Notes under the pieces: model-generated
What the model saw: the letters and a program-made list of their open reading frames with translations, nothing else
What the model was told of the DNA's origin: nothing
The model's database searches: none
From: Defluviitoga tunisiensis
GTDB taxonomy: Bacteria; Thermotogota; Thermotogae; Petrotogales; Petrotogaceae
Reading direction: 5' to 3'
Assembly (NCBI RefSeq): GCF_000953715.1
Contig: NZ_LN824141.1
Span: forward strand, 742,676 to 806,675
DNA: 64,000 bases
Part shown: one piece after another, positions 54,563-64,000 of the stretch
Layout: each line of letters starts with the position of its first letter
Numbering within the stretch: the first letter of the stretch is position 1
Program-made: the position numbers and the translations under genes

Positions 54563-56542
54563 ATGAAGTTGAAGTGGAAGATAACGGTCTTAATTTTATT
54601 GGTCTTGGCTTTACCTGTGGTAGTTATCATAACTTATTCGACTTTGAACTATGGTGATACCCTTAAAGATAAAGCCGCACAGATAATTCAAGTAAATAAC
54701 GAAAAATTGGCAGACTTTTTTAGTCAATATATAAGCGACTTAAAAAGGGTGGGTTCTACCATTGCTTCAGATCCAGATGTTTCAAATATCACAAATCAAA
54801 GTAATGAGGATACAGAGCGCATGTACTCGAATCTTCAAAATTATTTTGAACAGTATGAAGAATTTATAGCAGTATATGTGGGAACAAAAAATGGAGATAT
54901 GTTTATGAGGCCCGTTGAGTCAGAAAAGCAACTTCCAGAAGATTTTGATCCTAGGACTAGGCCCTGGTACAAAGATGCTGTAGCAAAGCCTAATGAAGTT
55001 ATTATTACTGATCCATATATTGATGTTGTAACAAAAGATACCTTGGTTACAGTATCAAAGGCGGTTAAAAGTAGCAAAGGTGAAATTGTTGGTGCAGTTG
55101 GAATAGATCTTTCCATGTCAAAGATAAGTGAAATGCTTAAGAAGGATCTAGGATTTAAAGAAACTTTGTTTGTAATAAACAATAAAGGGATAATAATATT
55201 TCATCCAGATTCTAAAAGGATTGGGTTAGATATCTCAAACGAAAGTTACTTTAAAAATTTGAAAGGACAGACAAACGTTTCTTATGTTAAAGATGGCCCA
55301 GTATTTTATACGTGTACAAAACTTAATGGAATTGATTGGACGTTGATAACTGAGGTTAACGTTAAAAATTTATTTGGTGAAGTTAGATCAATCACTAACG
55401 TAAATCTTTTTATAGTTATAATAGTTGCGGTTTTAGCTATATTATTGGGGATATTCTTTACAAACAGGTTTATTACTAAGCCAATTAATCAATTAAAAAC
55501 TCATATCACTGAAATTGCAAAAGGAGATCTTACACAAAAAGTAGAAATAACTTCAAAAGATGAAATAGGAGAGATGGCAGGGGCATTAAATGAGGCTATT
55601 GAAAGTTGGGCAAATTCAATAGTTTCGATAAGAGAAGGCGCTATTAATATAGATGGTTCATCATCAGAGATAATGAATATCTCTAGAAATAGTGCAAAAT
55701 CCTCTGAAATTTTATCCCAGAAGGCATCGGAAATTAGCGAGAATGCACAAGATACTTCCGCTTCAGTGGAAGAAGTAACATCTGGTATTGAAGAAATAGC
55801 TGCTTCTGCACAAAACGTTTCTAGATCGGCTCAAGAGCTTAATCGAGCTGCTTCTGAAACTGAGAATGCTGCTAATGAAGGCTTGAAATCAATAAATTCA
55901 ATAAGTGAAACAATAAAAAATGCTGTTAATAAGTCAAAAGAAACTCAAAGTGTTGTAAAGGAGTTAATTGAAAGGTCTGTTAATATAGGTAAAATTGTTG
56001 AGACCATCAATTCTATAACAGAACAAACTAATCTTTTAGCTTTAAACGCTGCTATAGAAGCGGCAAGAGCAGGAGAAGCAGGAAGAGGGTTTGCGGTAGT
56101 AGCAGATGAAATAAGGAGTCTTGCCGAAGAATCAAAAACAGCGACTACTAAAATAGAAGAAATTCTTGATGGAATTAAAGATAGTACAAACATTGTTGAT
56201 AACTTTACAAATGAGACTGTTGAAATAATAAATCGAATAGATGATCAAATGACAGATATAAGCTCTAATTTTAAAGAGATATTATCTATGGTTAAAAATT
56301 TAAATAATGGCATAGATAATCTAACAGCCACTTCACAAGAACAGAGCGCCAGCACAGAAGAGATGAGTTCGGCAATGGATAGGGTCGCTCAAGCAGTTAA
56401 TTCTATAAGTGAGAGTTTGCATGAGATTTCTAGACTGATTTCTACCCAAAAAGAAGACGCCAAAAAACTTGAACAAAGCGCAAAGACGCTTTCTGAATTA
56501 GCAGAAGAACTCTCAGAAAAAATTAAAATGTTTAGAGTATAG
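54563..56542 (+). CDS. Methyl-accepting chemotaxis protein with dCache sensor
   Basis: 659 aa: TM1 at residues 7-28; an extracellular double-Cache sensor at about 35-275 ([39 protein letters not shown]-type strand); TM2 at 282-303; HAMP at about 304-357; and the cytoplasmic coiled coil with hairpin tip [19 protein letters not shown]. The [13 protein letters not shown] pattern is that of amino-acid or amine sensors, which would fit the nearby ornithine operon, but the ligand is unknown. ATG with GAGGGGG upstream. The next gene is 11 bases downstream. Confidence 0.92.
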   Translation: MKLKWKITVLILLVLALPVVVIITYSTLNYGDTLKDKAAQIIQVNNEKLADFFSQYISDLKRVGSTIASDPDVSNITNQSNEDTERMYSNLQNYFEQYEEFIAVYVGTKNGDMFMRPVESEKQLPEDFDPRTRPWYKDAVAKPNEVIITDPYIDVVTKDTLVTVSKAVKSSKGEIVGAVGIDLSMSKISEMLKKDLGFKETLFVINNKGIIIFHPDSKRIGLDISNESYFKNLKGQTNVSYVKDGPVFYTCTKLNGIDWTLITEVNVKNLFGEVRSITNVNLFIVIIVAVLAILLGIFFTNRFITKPINQLKTHITEIAKGDLTQKVEITSKDEIGEMAGALNEAIESWANSIVSIREGAINIDGSSSEIMNISRNSAKSSEILSQKASEISENAQDTSASVEEVTSGIEEIAASAQNVSRSAQELNRAASETENAANEGLKSINSISETIKNAVNKSKETQSVVKELIERSVNIGKIVETINSITEQTNLLALNAAIEAARAGEAGRGFAVVADEIRSLAEESKTATTKIEEILDGIKDSTNIVDNFTNETVEIINRIDDQMTDISSNFKEILSMVKNLNNGIDNLTATSQEQSASTEEMSSAMDRVAQAVNSISESLHEISRLISTQKEDAKKLEQSAKTLSELAEELSEKIKMFRV

Positions 56543-56553
56543 GAGAAAGTATT

Positions 56554-57144
56554 TTGTTTAAACTGTATTTAGCTTATTATTTAGAAGTACTAAGTGATAG
56601 TCAATTAGAAACTATATCTAAATTAAAGTTTGAAACTTATGAAAGAGATGGCATTAACAAATTTAGGAAGGAAATAAATTCTAAAAAAGAAACCTACAAC
56701 GTTCTAAAAATATTTAAAATATTTGAGATAGTTCCAGGATACGCAGTTCAAAAAGAGGATATATATTATGATTTTGACGAAGAATCGCGTGAAAAGAATG
56801 ATTTAATAATCTCTGAACTAGGGCAAGATTTTTTGATTTTTTTGTTAACACTTTTAGAAAATGAAAAAGATTCTATATTGAAAGCTAGAGAAAATATAGG
56901 TTCGATGTTAGAATCTCTTTCGTATGACTATATGGTTCAGATAAGTTTATGGAATAAGTATGGATTCGCAAGGTTGTATATAAAACAAGGTGAAAAAGAT
57001 CTAGGTTTTATAGATTTGATTAATAGGTGGTATAAAACGGAACAAGAATATAAGATTTTTTTTGAAGATTTACTAAAGGACAATCGAGTAAATAAATTGT
57101 CTAGTTATTTTACCAGAAAAGAAGGATATGTTAAAATTTCTTAA
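56554..57144 (+). CDS. Uncharacterised helical protein, 196 aa
   Basis: TTG 56554 follows AGGAGA by 7 bases. It is a charged, soluble, mostly helical protein (KLYLAYYLEVLSDSQLETIS, REKNDLIISELGQDFLIF) without recognised domains. It is probably cotranscribed with the chemoreceptor and ends in a terminator. A chemotaxis accessory role is only suggested by position. Confidence 0.65.
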   Translation: MFKLYLAYYLEVLSDSQLETISKLKFETYERDGINKFRKEINSKKETYNVLKIFKIFEIVPGYAVQKEDIYYDFDEESREKNDLIISELGQDFLIFLLTLLENEKDSILKARENIGSMLESLSYDYMVQISLWNKYGFARLYIKQGEKDLGFIDLINRWYKTEQEYKIFFEDLLKDNRVNKLSSYFTRKEGYVKIS

Positions 57145-57175
57145 CAAATTGAATTAAAGTTGAAAAAGCGTTAAG

Positions 57176-57216
57176 AGCGTCTAATCGTCTTTTATGATGA
57201 TTAGACGCTTTTATTT
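57176..57216 (+). terminator. Rho-independent terminator
   Basis: A perfect 11-bp stem, AGCGTCTAATC (57176-57186) with GATTAGACGCT (57199-57209), is followed by TTTATTTT. Confidence 0.92.
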
Positions 57217-57311
57217 TAGGATAACGACTATTTATAGAGATTGAGAAATGTTACTATAAATTGTAAAATGTATTATGAGGATGAAAAATATTTCATAAGG
57301 GGGTTATTTTT

Positions 57312-58328
57312 ATGTATAGGGTTGCAATCTGGGGTTTTGGAGCTATGGGAAGTGGAATAGCAAGGAATGTTTTGAGTAAATATGACTTACAATTAGTTGG
57401 AGTTTATGATATTAGAGAAGAATATATTAATAGAGATGTAGGAGAACTATTAGGTTTGGGAAAAACAGGAATTAAAGTCTTTGATAATCCCGAAAAAATG
57501 ATCGTTGAAACTAATCCCGACCTTGTTGTAATAGCAACCTCTTCTTTCATATCGAATGTAAAAGACCAAATAATTACAGTTTTAAGAAATAATGTGAATG
57601 TCATTACAATAGCAGAAGAAATGGCTTACCCTTTTTACACGGATATAGAAGCTGCTAATGAAATCAACAATGTAGCTGTTAGACACAATATGAGTGTTTT
57701 GGGAACAGGTATAAATCCTGGTTTTGTTCTTGATACGTTAATAATAACCCTGACGGGAGCTTGTTTAAACGTTAGAAAGATAAAGGCTTCAAGAATAAAC
57801 GATCTTTCTCCTTTTGGGCCCACAGTGATGCAGACTCAAGGTGTAGGTTCGACACCTGAAGAGTTTGAAAAAGGGATTAGAAATGGCTCGATAGTTGGCC
57901 ATATAGGATTTGAACAATCTATAGATATGATTGCGGATGCTTTAGAATGGAATATTACCCACATTGAAGAAACTAGAGAACCAATAATTTCAAGTGTTGT
58001 AAGAGAAACAAAATATGTAAGGGTAGAACCAGGAATGGTTGCTGGTTGTAAGCATATTGCTAAGGCATACTCAGAAGATAAATTGATAATCGAATTAGAA
58101 CATCCTCAACAAATTCTACCTGAACTTGAAGATATTGAAACTGGTGATTATATTAATATTGAAGGTAATCCTAATATTTCTTTATCAATAAAACCAGAGA
58201 TTCCTGGAGGTAAGGGTACTATAGCCATTGCTACTAATATGATACCAAGTGTTATAGAAGCGGAACCTGGATTAGTAACTATGTCTGATTTACCTATTCC
58301 AAGAACGTTAATAGGGGAATTTTATTGA
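57312..58328 (+). CDS. ord: 2,4-diaminopentanoate dehydrogenase
   Basis: 338 aa with an N-terminal Rossmann motif ([15 protein letters not shown]) and the family segments [13 protein letters not shown] and [14 protein letters not shown]. It oxidatively deaminates (2R,4S)-2,4-diaminopentanoate to 2-amino-4-oxopentanoate with NAD(P)+, the step after D-ornithine aminomutase. AAGGGGG precedes the ATG. It is the first gene of the ord-ortA-ortB-oraS-oraE operon of oxidative ornithine fermentation. An ornithine racemase gene is not in the window. Confidence 0.93.
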   Translation: MYRVAIWGFGAMGSGIARNVLSKYDLQLVGVYDIREEYINRDVGELLGLGKTGIKVFDNPEKMIVETNPDLVVIATSSFISNVKDQIITVLRNNVNVITIAEEMAYPFYTDIEAANEINNVAVRHNMSVLGTGINPGFVLDTLIITLTGACLNVRKIKASRINDLSPFGPTVMQTQGVGSTPEEFEKGIRNGSIVGHIGFEQSIDMIADALEWNITHIEETREPIISSVVRETKYVRVEPGMVAGCKHIAKAYSEDKLIIELEHPQQILPELEDIETGDYINIEGNPNISLSIKPEIPGGKGTIAIATNMIPSVIEAEPGLVTMSDLPIPRTLIGEFY

Positions 58329-58341
58329 AAGGGGAGATTTT

Positions 58342-58644
58342 ATGAAAGCCAAAAAAGGAGATTGGGTTCAGATTCACTTTGTTGCTTTGAAACCTCAAGA
58401 AAGGTCAGAACACTTACCAGAAGATACAAAAAAAGTTCCTTTTGAAATCCGCATAAAAGGATTTTTACAAAATGATGAAGCTAGTATAGGTGATTTAGTT
58501 GTTATAAAAACTCCTATAGGCAGAATTGTTGAAGGGGACTTGGAAAAGATAAATCCGGAATATGAGCATAATTTTGGAGAGCCCATTGCTGAACTTTTAG
58601 AAATAACTATGGATTCACTTTTTGAAGGTGATAGAAATGGATAA
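58342..58644 (+). CDS. ortA: 2-amino-4-oxopentanoate thiolase, alpha subunit
   Basis: 100 aa with GDWVQIHFVALKPQERSEHL, DTKKVPFEIRIKG and GDLVVIKTPIGRIVEG, conserved in OrtA. With OrtB it cleaves 2-amino-4-oxopentanoate with CoA into acetyl-CoA and alanine. GGGGAG precedes the ATG 13 bases after ord. It overlaps ortB by 8 bases. Confidence 0.93.
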   Translation: MKAKKGDWVQIHFVALKPQERSEHLPEDTKKVPFEIRIKGFLQNDEASIGDLVVIKTPIGRIVEGDLEKINPEYEHNFGEPIAELLEITMDSLFEGDRNG

Positions 58645-60046
58645 ATCTTATGAAGCTGTAATGAACAGGCAAACAGAAATAATTAGAAAATCAATTGGGG
58701 TTGACTACGACAAATTTGAAATTGAAGGTATAGCATTTGATTATCAAAAGATGATGAAAGAAGCTGGTTATACAATAGCAGAAGTACAGAAAATACAAAG
58801 AGAAACGGCAGTTGGGAATACACCTTTAGTTGAGTTGAAAAATATAAATGCCTTGGTTAGAAAGCATTCTGATAGAGGCAAAGGTGCGAGAATATTCATA
58901 AAAGATGAACAAACAAATCCTTCAGGATCGTTTAAAGATAGAAGAGCATCTGTAAGTGTATATAGGGCTAAAGAATTGGGCTACAAAGGAGTTATTGCCG
59001 CAACAAGTGGTAACTATGGTGCAGCTGTTGCATCTCAAGCTGCTAAAAGAGGTTTAAAATCGATAATTGTTCAAGAATGTTTTGATTCAAGGGGTATTGG
59101 CCAACCAGAGATTTTAGAGAAAGAAAGGTCATGCGCCTCATATGGAAGCGAGATAGTTCAAACTACAGTTGGACCTGAATTGTTTTATTATACATTGTTG
59201 CTTTTGGAAGAGACTGGCTTTTTTAATGCCTCTCTTTATTCTCCTTATGCAATAGCCGGAATAGAGACTTTGGGTTGGGAAATTGCTAAACAAACCCAAC
59301 AAATTACAGGTAGATTTCCTGATGTTGTTGTTAGCACTCATGCAGGTGGAGGTTTAACCACAGGTACAGCAAGAGGCCTCCAAAAAGCTGGGGCGACTAA
59401 TACCATAATAGTTGGTGCAAGTGTGGATCTTAGAGGTCTTCATATGGCTTCTGATAATGATTTTAATAGAAAATCATTTACAACAGGACACACAGGGTTT
59501 GGTATTCCTTTTGCAGTGTTTCCAGATAGATCTGATGTTCCAAGAAATGCTGCTAGAGTTCTCAGATATATGGACAGATATGTCCTTGTTACACAAGGAG
59601 AAGTCTTCTATATGACAGAATTGCTTGCAAAGTTAGAAGGGCTTCAAAGGGGACCTGCTGGAAATACCTCATTAGCTGCTGCTTTTGCCTTAGCAAGAGA
59701 AATGAACGAAGATGAGATAATAGTTGTTAATGAAACTGAATATACAGGCGCAGGAAAATTACCTAGTGCTCAATTAACATTTGCAAAACAAAACAACATC
59801 GAAGTAAAAAAAGGAGATCCGATAAAAGAGGATAAACCCGGCGAAAGGATAGTAATTCCAGAGAGTCCTTTACAGATCGGTTATATAGAAATACCAATGA
59901 TGCAATTAAAAGAATCATATATAAATCAACTTTTTAAAAGATTAAATAAAACAGAATTTACTAGAAAAGAAATAGAATTTATTGCAGAAGACATCAGAGA
60001 AAGTGTTGGAACGGTCCAAAAATTGATAGAAAAACTAAGGGCATAA
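58637..60046 (+). CDS. ortB: 2-amino-4-oxopentanoate thiolase, beta (PLP) subunit
   Basis: 469 aa fold-type II PLP enzyme of the threonine synthase group. The PLP lysine is in NPSGSFKDRRAS near residue 100, with TSGNYGAAVA as phosphate-binding loop and THAGGGLTTGTARG later. ATG 58637 has AAGGTGAT upstream and is preferred over the TTG at 58622. The overlap with ortA implies coupled synthesis of both subunits. Confidence 0.93.
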   Translation: MDKSYEAVMNRQTEIIRKSIGVDYDKFEIEGIAFDYQKMMKEAGYTIAEVQKIQRETAVGNTPLVELKNINALVRKHSDRGKGARIFIKDEQTNPSGSFKDRRASVSVYRAKELGYKGVIAATSGNYGAAVASQAAKRGLKSIIVQECFDSRGIGQPEILEKERSCASYGSEIVQTTVGPELFYYTLLLLEETGFFNASLYSPYAIAGIETLGWEIAKQTQQITGRFPDVVVSTHAGGGLTTGTARGLQKAGATNTIIVGASVDLRGLHMASDNDFNRKSFTTGHTGFGIPFAVFPDRSDVPRNAARVLRYMDRYVLVTQGEVFYMTELLAKLEGLQRGPAGNTSLAAAFALAREMNEDEIIVVNETEYTGAGKLPSAQLTFAKQNNIEVKKGDPIKEDKPGERIVIPESPLQIGYIEIPMMQLKESYINQLFKRLNKTEFTRKEIEFIAEDIRESVGTVQKLIEKLRA

Positions 60047-60068
60047 TTTTTTATGTGAGGTGTTGTTT

Positions 60069-60455
60069 ATGAAAGAAAGACCAGATGATTTTATTGAGAG
60101 GTCAGAGAAACTGCAACACATGACAGATGAAGAGTTGAATAAATACTTTTGGGAACTTGCAGAAAGGGTGGTAGAACCTTTAGTAGAACTAGCTCAAACG
60201 CATACTTCTCCCTCAATAGAGAGATCTGTGCTGCTTAGAATGGGATTCAACTCGTTGCAAGCAAAGGCTCTTGTTGAAAGAATTTCTCAAGAAAGACTTT
60301 TGTCAAAAGGTGCGGGTAATGTTGTATATCAACTTGCGAATCTAAAAAATATTGATATCTTGCAAGCTGGAGAAGAACTAATAAAAGGAAATTATTGGGA
60401 AGAAGTAGAAAATTTATTCAAAGGTGGGAGTACAGATGAAACTTCAACCAAATGA
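60069..60455 (+). CDS. oraS: D-ornithine 4,5-aminomutase, S subunit
   Basis: 128 aa: RPDDFIERSEKLQHMTDEEL, HTSPSIERSVLLRMGFNSL and SKGAGNVVYQLA are the conserved OraS segments. It is the small subunit of the B12/PLP aminomutase. ATG 60069 has TGAGGTG 6 bases upstream; the GTG at 60060 overlaps that site. It overlaps oraE by 20 bases. Confidence 0.93.
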   Translation: MKERPDDFIERSEKLQHMTDEELNKYFWELAERVVEPLVELAQTHTSPSIERSVLLRMGFNSLQAKALVERISQERLLSKGAGNVVYQLANLKNIDILQAGEELIKGNYWEEVENLFKGGSTDETSTK

Positions 60456-62619
60456 AAAGATAAATATAGAAGAAATATTAAAAGATCTAGAAAATTATTC
60501 CCCAAAAAGAAAAGGGTGGACTTGGAGAAAAAAATTACCAGAAGGGATAAAAAAAAGTGATTTTGAATATTATCAAATAAGTGAAGATTTAAAAAATTCT
60601 ATTCCCCTACCTTCTGCTCACTATTTTGAAAGCATTGATCCACAACCTGATACTGTAATAACGTCAGAAATAGCCTCAGGCAGATTTGAAGAGGATATAC
60701 GAAGGATGAGAATGGCTGCATGGCATGGAGCAGATCATATAATGGTTATTAGAACATTAGGTCAAAGTCATGTTGATGGTCTTCTAGAAGGAACTCCAGA
60801 AGGAACTGGGGGTATACCAATAACTAGGAAGCAGCTTAGAGCTACTAGAAAGGCTTTAGATCTCATAGAAGAGGAGGTAGGTAGAGAAATAAATCTTCAT
60901 AGTTATGTATCAGGGGTAGCGGGTCCCGAGATTGCTGTTCTTTTTGCTGAAGAGGGAGTAAATGGGGCACACCAAGATCCCCAATATAACATCTTGTATA
61001 GAGGGATAAATCCTGTAAGGTCTATTGTAGACGCTGCTGTTGCAAAGAAGATTATGGCTTGTGCTAATATGCTTCAAATAGATGGGGCACATAACGCCAA
61101 TGCTTCTGCTAAAAAAGCCAGAAATGTGATGCCAGAATTACTTGTACAGCATGCAATAAATTCGTTATTTTCTTTAAAAGTTGGAATGAAGAAAGAAAAT
61201 ATTGCTTTGTCAACCGTGCCACCGGTTGTTTCGCCTTCACCAGAATTTAGAATAAATTTAGTGTATGCAGTAACCTTAAGGGAATTATTTAATGGATATA
61301 AATTTAGGGCCCAAATGAACACAAGGTATATTGAGTCAGATTTGTTTGATGCTACCAGGATTCATGTTTTAAATACAATGATATCAAGATTAACATCTGC
61401 TGATATACAATCAACAATTACCCCTGACGAAGGTCGAAACGTTCCATGGCATATTAATTCTATAAGAGGGGTTGAAACCGCAAAACATACCTTAATATCT
61501 GCAGATGGGATAAAAAAATATGTCAAACTTGATGAGGGAAAAATAAGGGAAGAAGTTAGAGAGTTGAAAAAGCGTGCTATATTAATGTTTGAAGAAATTA
61601 TAGAAATGGGAGGTTATTTTGAGGCCCTTGAAAAAGGTATGTTTGTTGACAATGGTTTTTATCCAGAGAGATCTGGAGACGGAATTGTTAGATCAACAAA
61701 TGGAGAAATTGCTGCAGGAACTGTTGTACCAAGAGATGAAGATTATATGGCACCAGTATGTGAACATTTTGGGTACAATAATTTACCAAAAAATATTGAA
61801 AAACCTTGTGATTTAATTGATGGATGTACTTTGCATAAAAGGGAAAAAATACAATATATAGATGAGTTAGACGAAGAAGATAATGTTAAAAAAAGGCTTT
61901 CTGAAATAAAAGAGTATAAGAGCCAAAATCTTATAAAACCGGAAGTTGAGTGGAGATATGATGGATGGATACAAATAGATATGACAATACCAGAACAAGA
62001 AGATTATGCACAAGCGGCCGCAATAGAAATATGTAAAAGAATGGGCCTAGAAGAGATACAAGTTATAGGTAAAAAAATTTTGCATCCTGCAGAAGGCACT
62101 TATTTAGAGTTGAAAGGGAAAGTTCCTTTTTTTATTAAAAAAGATGAATTGCAACTTCCAAAGAAAGAAGAATTACTTGATGACGATGAACTTTTCAACT
62201 TTTTTAGTAAACATAAAGTCAAAGTTGTGGCAGGTACCATCGGAAATGACGAACATAATATTGGAATAAGGGAAATTTTAGATATAAAACATGGTGGTAT
62301 AGAAAAATATGGCATAAGTTATGTATACTTAGGTACCTCAGTTCCGCCAGAAAAGATTATAGATGCAGCAATAGAAGTAGGTGCACAAGCAATACTGGCT
62401 TCTATGATAATTACCCATAACGATGTTCATATTCAGAACATGATAAAATTACATCAAATAGCCGTTGAAAAAGGAGTAAGAGATAAAATATTAATAATAG
62501 TAGGAGGGACTCAAATAACTAATGATTTAGCTGTTAAAAACTATATGGATGCAGGGTTTGGAAGAGGTACTACCGGTAAACATGTTGCAACTTTTTTAGC
62601 TAAAAAGTTAAAAGATTAA
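60436..62619 (+). CDS. oraE: D-ornithine 4,5-aminomutase, E subunit
   Basis: 727 aa. Residues 1-450 form the TIM-barrel catalytic part (HYFESIDPQPDTVITSEIAS, AAWHGADHIMVIRTLGQSHV). The C-terminal B12 domain carries the base-off cobalamin motif D-E-H-N-I-G near residue 605 (AGTIGNDEHNIGIREILD) and GGTQITND. It moves the 5-amino group of D-ornithine to C4 using adenosylcobalamin and PLP. ATG 60436 follows GGGAG. It is the last operon gene, ending at a terminator. Confidence 0.95.
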   Translation: MKLQPNEKINIEEILKDLENYSPKRKGWTWRKKLPEGIKKSDFEYYQISEDLKNSIPLPSAHYFESIDPQPDTVITSEIASGRFEEDIRRMRMAAWHGADHIMVIRTLGQSHVDGLLEGTPEGTGGIPITRKQLRATRKALDLIEEEVGREINLHSYVSGVAGPEIAVLFAEEGVNGAHQDPQYNILYRGINPVRSIVDAAVAKKIMACANMLQIDGAHNANASAKKARNVMPELLVQHAINSLFSLKVGMKKENIALSTVPPVVSPSPEFRINLVYAVTLRELFNGYKFRAQMNTRYIESDLFDATRIHVLNTMISRLTSADIQSTITPDEGRNVPWHINSIRGVETAKHTLISADGIKKYVKLDEGKIREEVRELKKRAILMFEEIIEMGGYFEALEKGMFVDNGFYPERSGDGIVRSTNGEIAAGTVVPRDEDYMAPVCEHFGYNNLPKNIEKPCDLIDGCTLHKREKIQYIDELDEEDNVKKRLSEIKEYKSQNLIKPEVEWRYDGWIQIDMTIPEQEDYAQAAAIEICKRMGLEEIQVIGKKILHPAEGTYLELKGKVPFFIKKDELQLPKKEELLDDDELFNFFSKHKVKVVAGTIGNDEHNIGIREILDIKHGGIEKYGISYVYLGTSVPPEKIIDAAIEVGAQAILASMIITHNDVHIQNMIKLHQIAVEKGVRDKILIIVGGTQITNDLAVKNYMDAGFGRGTTGKHVATFLAKKLKD

Positions 62620-62654
62620 ACTGTTTAAAAAAACAATATAAATAAATATTTTTT

Positions 62655-62694
62655 AAATATAATTAGGGTCTTTCGGTCCCTAATTATATTTTTC
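62655..62694 (+). terminator. Terminator of the ornithine operon
   Basis: A perfect 14-bp stem, AAATATAATTAGGG (62655-62668) with CCCTAATTATATTT (62678-62691), followed by T residues. Confidence 0.93.
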
Positions 62695-62786
62695 GTATGT
62701 AAATACAGAATTTTAGCCATTATATCATTTATTTTTGATATAATAAAATAAATATAAAATTTTTATATTTATTTTAGCCTAATTAG

Positions 62787-62965
62787 CCATAGAAGTCACC
62801 CACTTCTATAAGGGAAGTAGTTCACAAATAGATCTAATATTATTAAAGTGTTGAGAAATGATTTTAATTAGTTAAGAAGAGTTCTCGACGGGCAACAATT
62901 AAGGTTCTGAACAATGTGACGATCTTATAGAGTATTTCCATAACCCAAGTGGGTAAGGTATATTT
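62787..62965 (+). ncRNA. Rod-shaped structured RNA candidate (possibly 6S RNA) before dnaN
   Basis: Nested pairings line up as a single long hairpin: CCCACTT (62799-62805) with AAGTGGG (62947-62953), GGAAGTA (62813-62819) with TATTTCC (62933-62939), GTTCACA (62820-62826) with TGTGAC (62915-62920), a large internal bubble, then GTTGAGAA (62850-62857) with TTCTCGAC (62882-62889). Length (about 170-180 bases) and a central bubble fit 6S RNA; a T-run follows near 62962. Alternatively it is a dnaN leader. It was not recognised by sequence consensus. Confidence 0.45.
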
Positions 62966-62985
62966 TTAAAAGGAGGAGGAAAATA

Positions 62986-64000
62986 ATGGGTTTTCAAATA
63001 AACACTAAAGTTCTGAGAGATGCGGTGGAACTTGCTAATAATGCAGTTTCAAGAAAAACTACCAACCCTATTTTAAGTGGTGTAAAATTATATATTGAAG
63101 ATAATGTTTTGCATATCTATACAACTGATTTGCAAACAGGTTTTCACAAGTGGCTAAAGGTTGAAGATGTAGATGGGCCCTTTTCGACCGTGGTTGAGCA
63201 GAAAGTTTTTTTAGAGATATTATCAAGTCTTTCTTCAGAGACGGTGCGAGTAGACTTAGACGGAGTGGTTAGATTGACCGGAGGAAATTCTAATTTTAAA
63301 CTTCCAATAATGGATCCCGAAGAGTTTCCTGCTTTGACTTTTGATGTTTCCGGAAATGCTATATTCTTAGATAAAAATATTGTTTCTAAAATGATAGATA
63401 AAGTGTTATTCTGCGTTCTAAAAGATAGTTCTCCTTTATCAAGAAATCTTAACTCTGTTTATTGGGATTTTCGAAGAAGTGGGTTTTTAAACCTGGTAAC
63501 TTCAGATTCTTTTAGATTAGCTTTATCAGAAATTGAAGTGGGGGAAGAAAATCTTCTATCTCCTTTTCTATTATCCTTAAGAAGTATGGAAGAGTTAAGA
63601 TTGATATTATCTTCTTCTAAAACCGAAAAGATAGAAATCATTCAAAGTGGTTCGCAAGTGCTTTTTAATTTTGAAGATGATGATCTTCAATTAATTTTTA
63701 ATACTGTAGAGGCAGAATTTCCAGATTATCTAGCTATTATCCCTCAAAGTTTTATAACTAAAATTAAGGCTAGGACATCTGATTTTTTATATATAATGAA
63801 GAGGATGTCTATAGTTTCTGGAAAAGAAGAATACACATTAATGAATATAAAAGATGGGTTAATAGTTTGTTATGCTAGTTCACCAGATATTGGTGAAGCT
63901 AAAGAAGAGATAAAGGTTGAACAAGAAGGAGAAAACATTGAAATAGCTTATTCTCCAAGGTTTTTTAGAGAGGCTTTAGAAAAAATAGAGACAGTTGAGT
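62986..64000 (+). CDS. dnaN: DNA polymerase III beta subunit (sliding clamp), 3' end outside window
   Basis: ATG 62986 follows AGGAGGAGG. The 338 visible codons have the clamp features: NAVSRKTTNPILSGVKLYIE at the start, KLPIMDPEEFPAL near residue 105, TSDSFRLALSEIE near 170, and AEFPDYLAIIPQ near 245. The frame is open to the window edge; about 30 C-terminal residues are missing. The clamp tethers DNA polymerase III. It lies after the ornithine operon terminator; no dnaA or recF is seen in the window. Confidence 0.93.
   Translation, partial: MGFQINTKVLRDAVELANNAVSRKTTNPILSGVKLYIEDNVLHIYTTDLQTGFHKWLKVEDVDGPFSTVVEQKVFLEILSSLSSETVRVDLDGVVRLTGGNSNFKLPIMDPEEFPALTFDVSGNAIFLDKNIVSKMIDKVLFCVLKDSSPLSRNLNSVYWDFRRSGFLNLVTSDSFRLALSEIEVGEENLLSPFLLSLRSMEELRLILSSSKTEKIEIIQSGSQVLFNFEDDDLQLIFNTVEAEFPDYLAIIPQSFITKIKARTSDFLYIMKRMSIVSGKEEYTLMNIKDGLIVCYASSPDIGEAKEEIKVEQEGENIEIAYSPRFFREALEKIETVE

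Overview
The window is AT-rich, bacterial, and reads like a member of the Thermotogae, most likely the Petrotoga group. This is an inference from gene content: short-form HisG with HisZ, a pseudouridine salvage pair, a D-ornithine aminomutase operon, and group II intron and IscB/TnpB relics. No database search was possible. No rRNA, tRNA or CRISPR array was recognised.

Left part (1-23,300), mostly ordinary chromosome: the end of an alkaline phosphatase gene; two secreted proteins, one with an alpha/alpha-barrel glycosidase-like fold; a psuK-psuG-pdxY operon behind a 98-bp tandem repeat; and a his operon (hisZ-G-D-B-[81-bp repeats]-A-F-IE-C). The his operon has a textbook sigma-70 promoter and a convincing translation-coupled attenuator whose leader peptide contains His-His-His. 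hisH is absent. Then follow trmO, a Mg2+ P-type ATPase (mgtA, opposite strand), an SDR dehydrogenase, and a DUF2089/DUF4097/LiaF-like envelope operon.

Central part (23,400-50,300), a mosaic accessory island. It is built from repeated copies of one cassette: a large TPR-like regulator with an internal HTH; a divergent tiny secreted peptide ending in EESW, behind a conserved promoter with an inverted repeat; a conserved ~150-nt leader; then a variable cargo operon and an ABC exporter. Cargo A is a 27-aa Cys-rich peptide with a SPASM radical SAM enzyme and ABC exporter, interrupted by an ORF-less group II intron. Cargo B is a B12-binding radical SAM enzyme plus an MFS transporter. Cargo D is a small secreted protein, two beta-propeller-like exoproteins (one carrying an in-frame stop) and a TolC-like protein. 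A truncated regulator (C) and a decayed promoter/peptide (E) are further copies. The 3' ends of regulators and ABC genes recur as near-identical scars, so cassettes appear to exchange by recombination there. IscB with its omega RNA, TnpB, an integrase-type transposase, HicB-like proteins and a DUF2283 toxin-antitoxin-like pair lie among them. I read this as a peptide-pheromone-controlled, multi-copy peptide production system; it is the most interesting content of the window.

Right part (50,500-64,000): an amidase (apparently CTG start), a VanZ-like protein, a repeat pair of the same family as on the left, a GNAT acetyltransferase, an iron-type alcohol dehydrogenase, a chemoreceptor, and the ornithine fermentation operon ord-ortA-ortB-oraS-oraE. 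It ends with a rod-shaped RNA candidate (possibly 6S RNA) directly before dnaN, which runs off the right edge.
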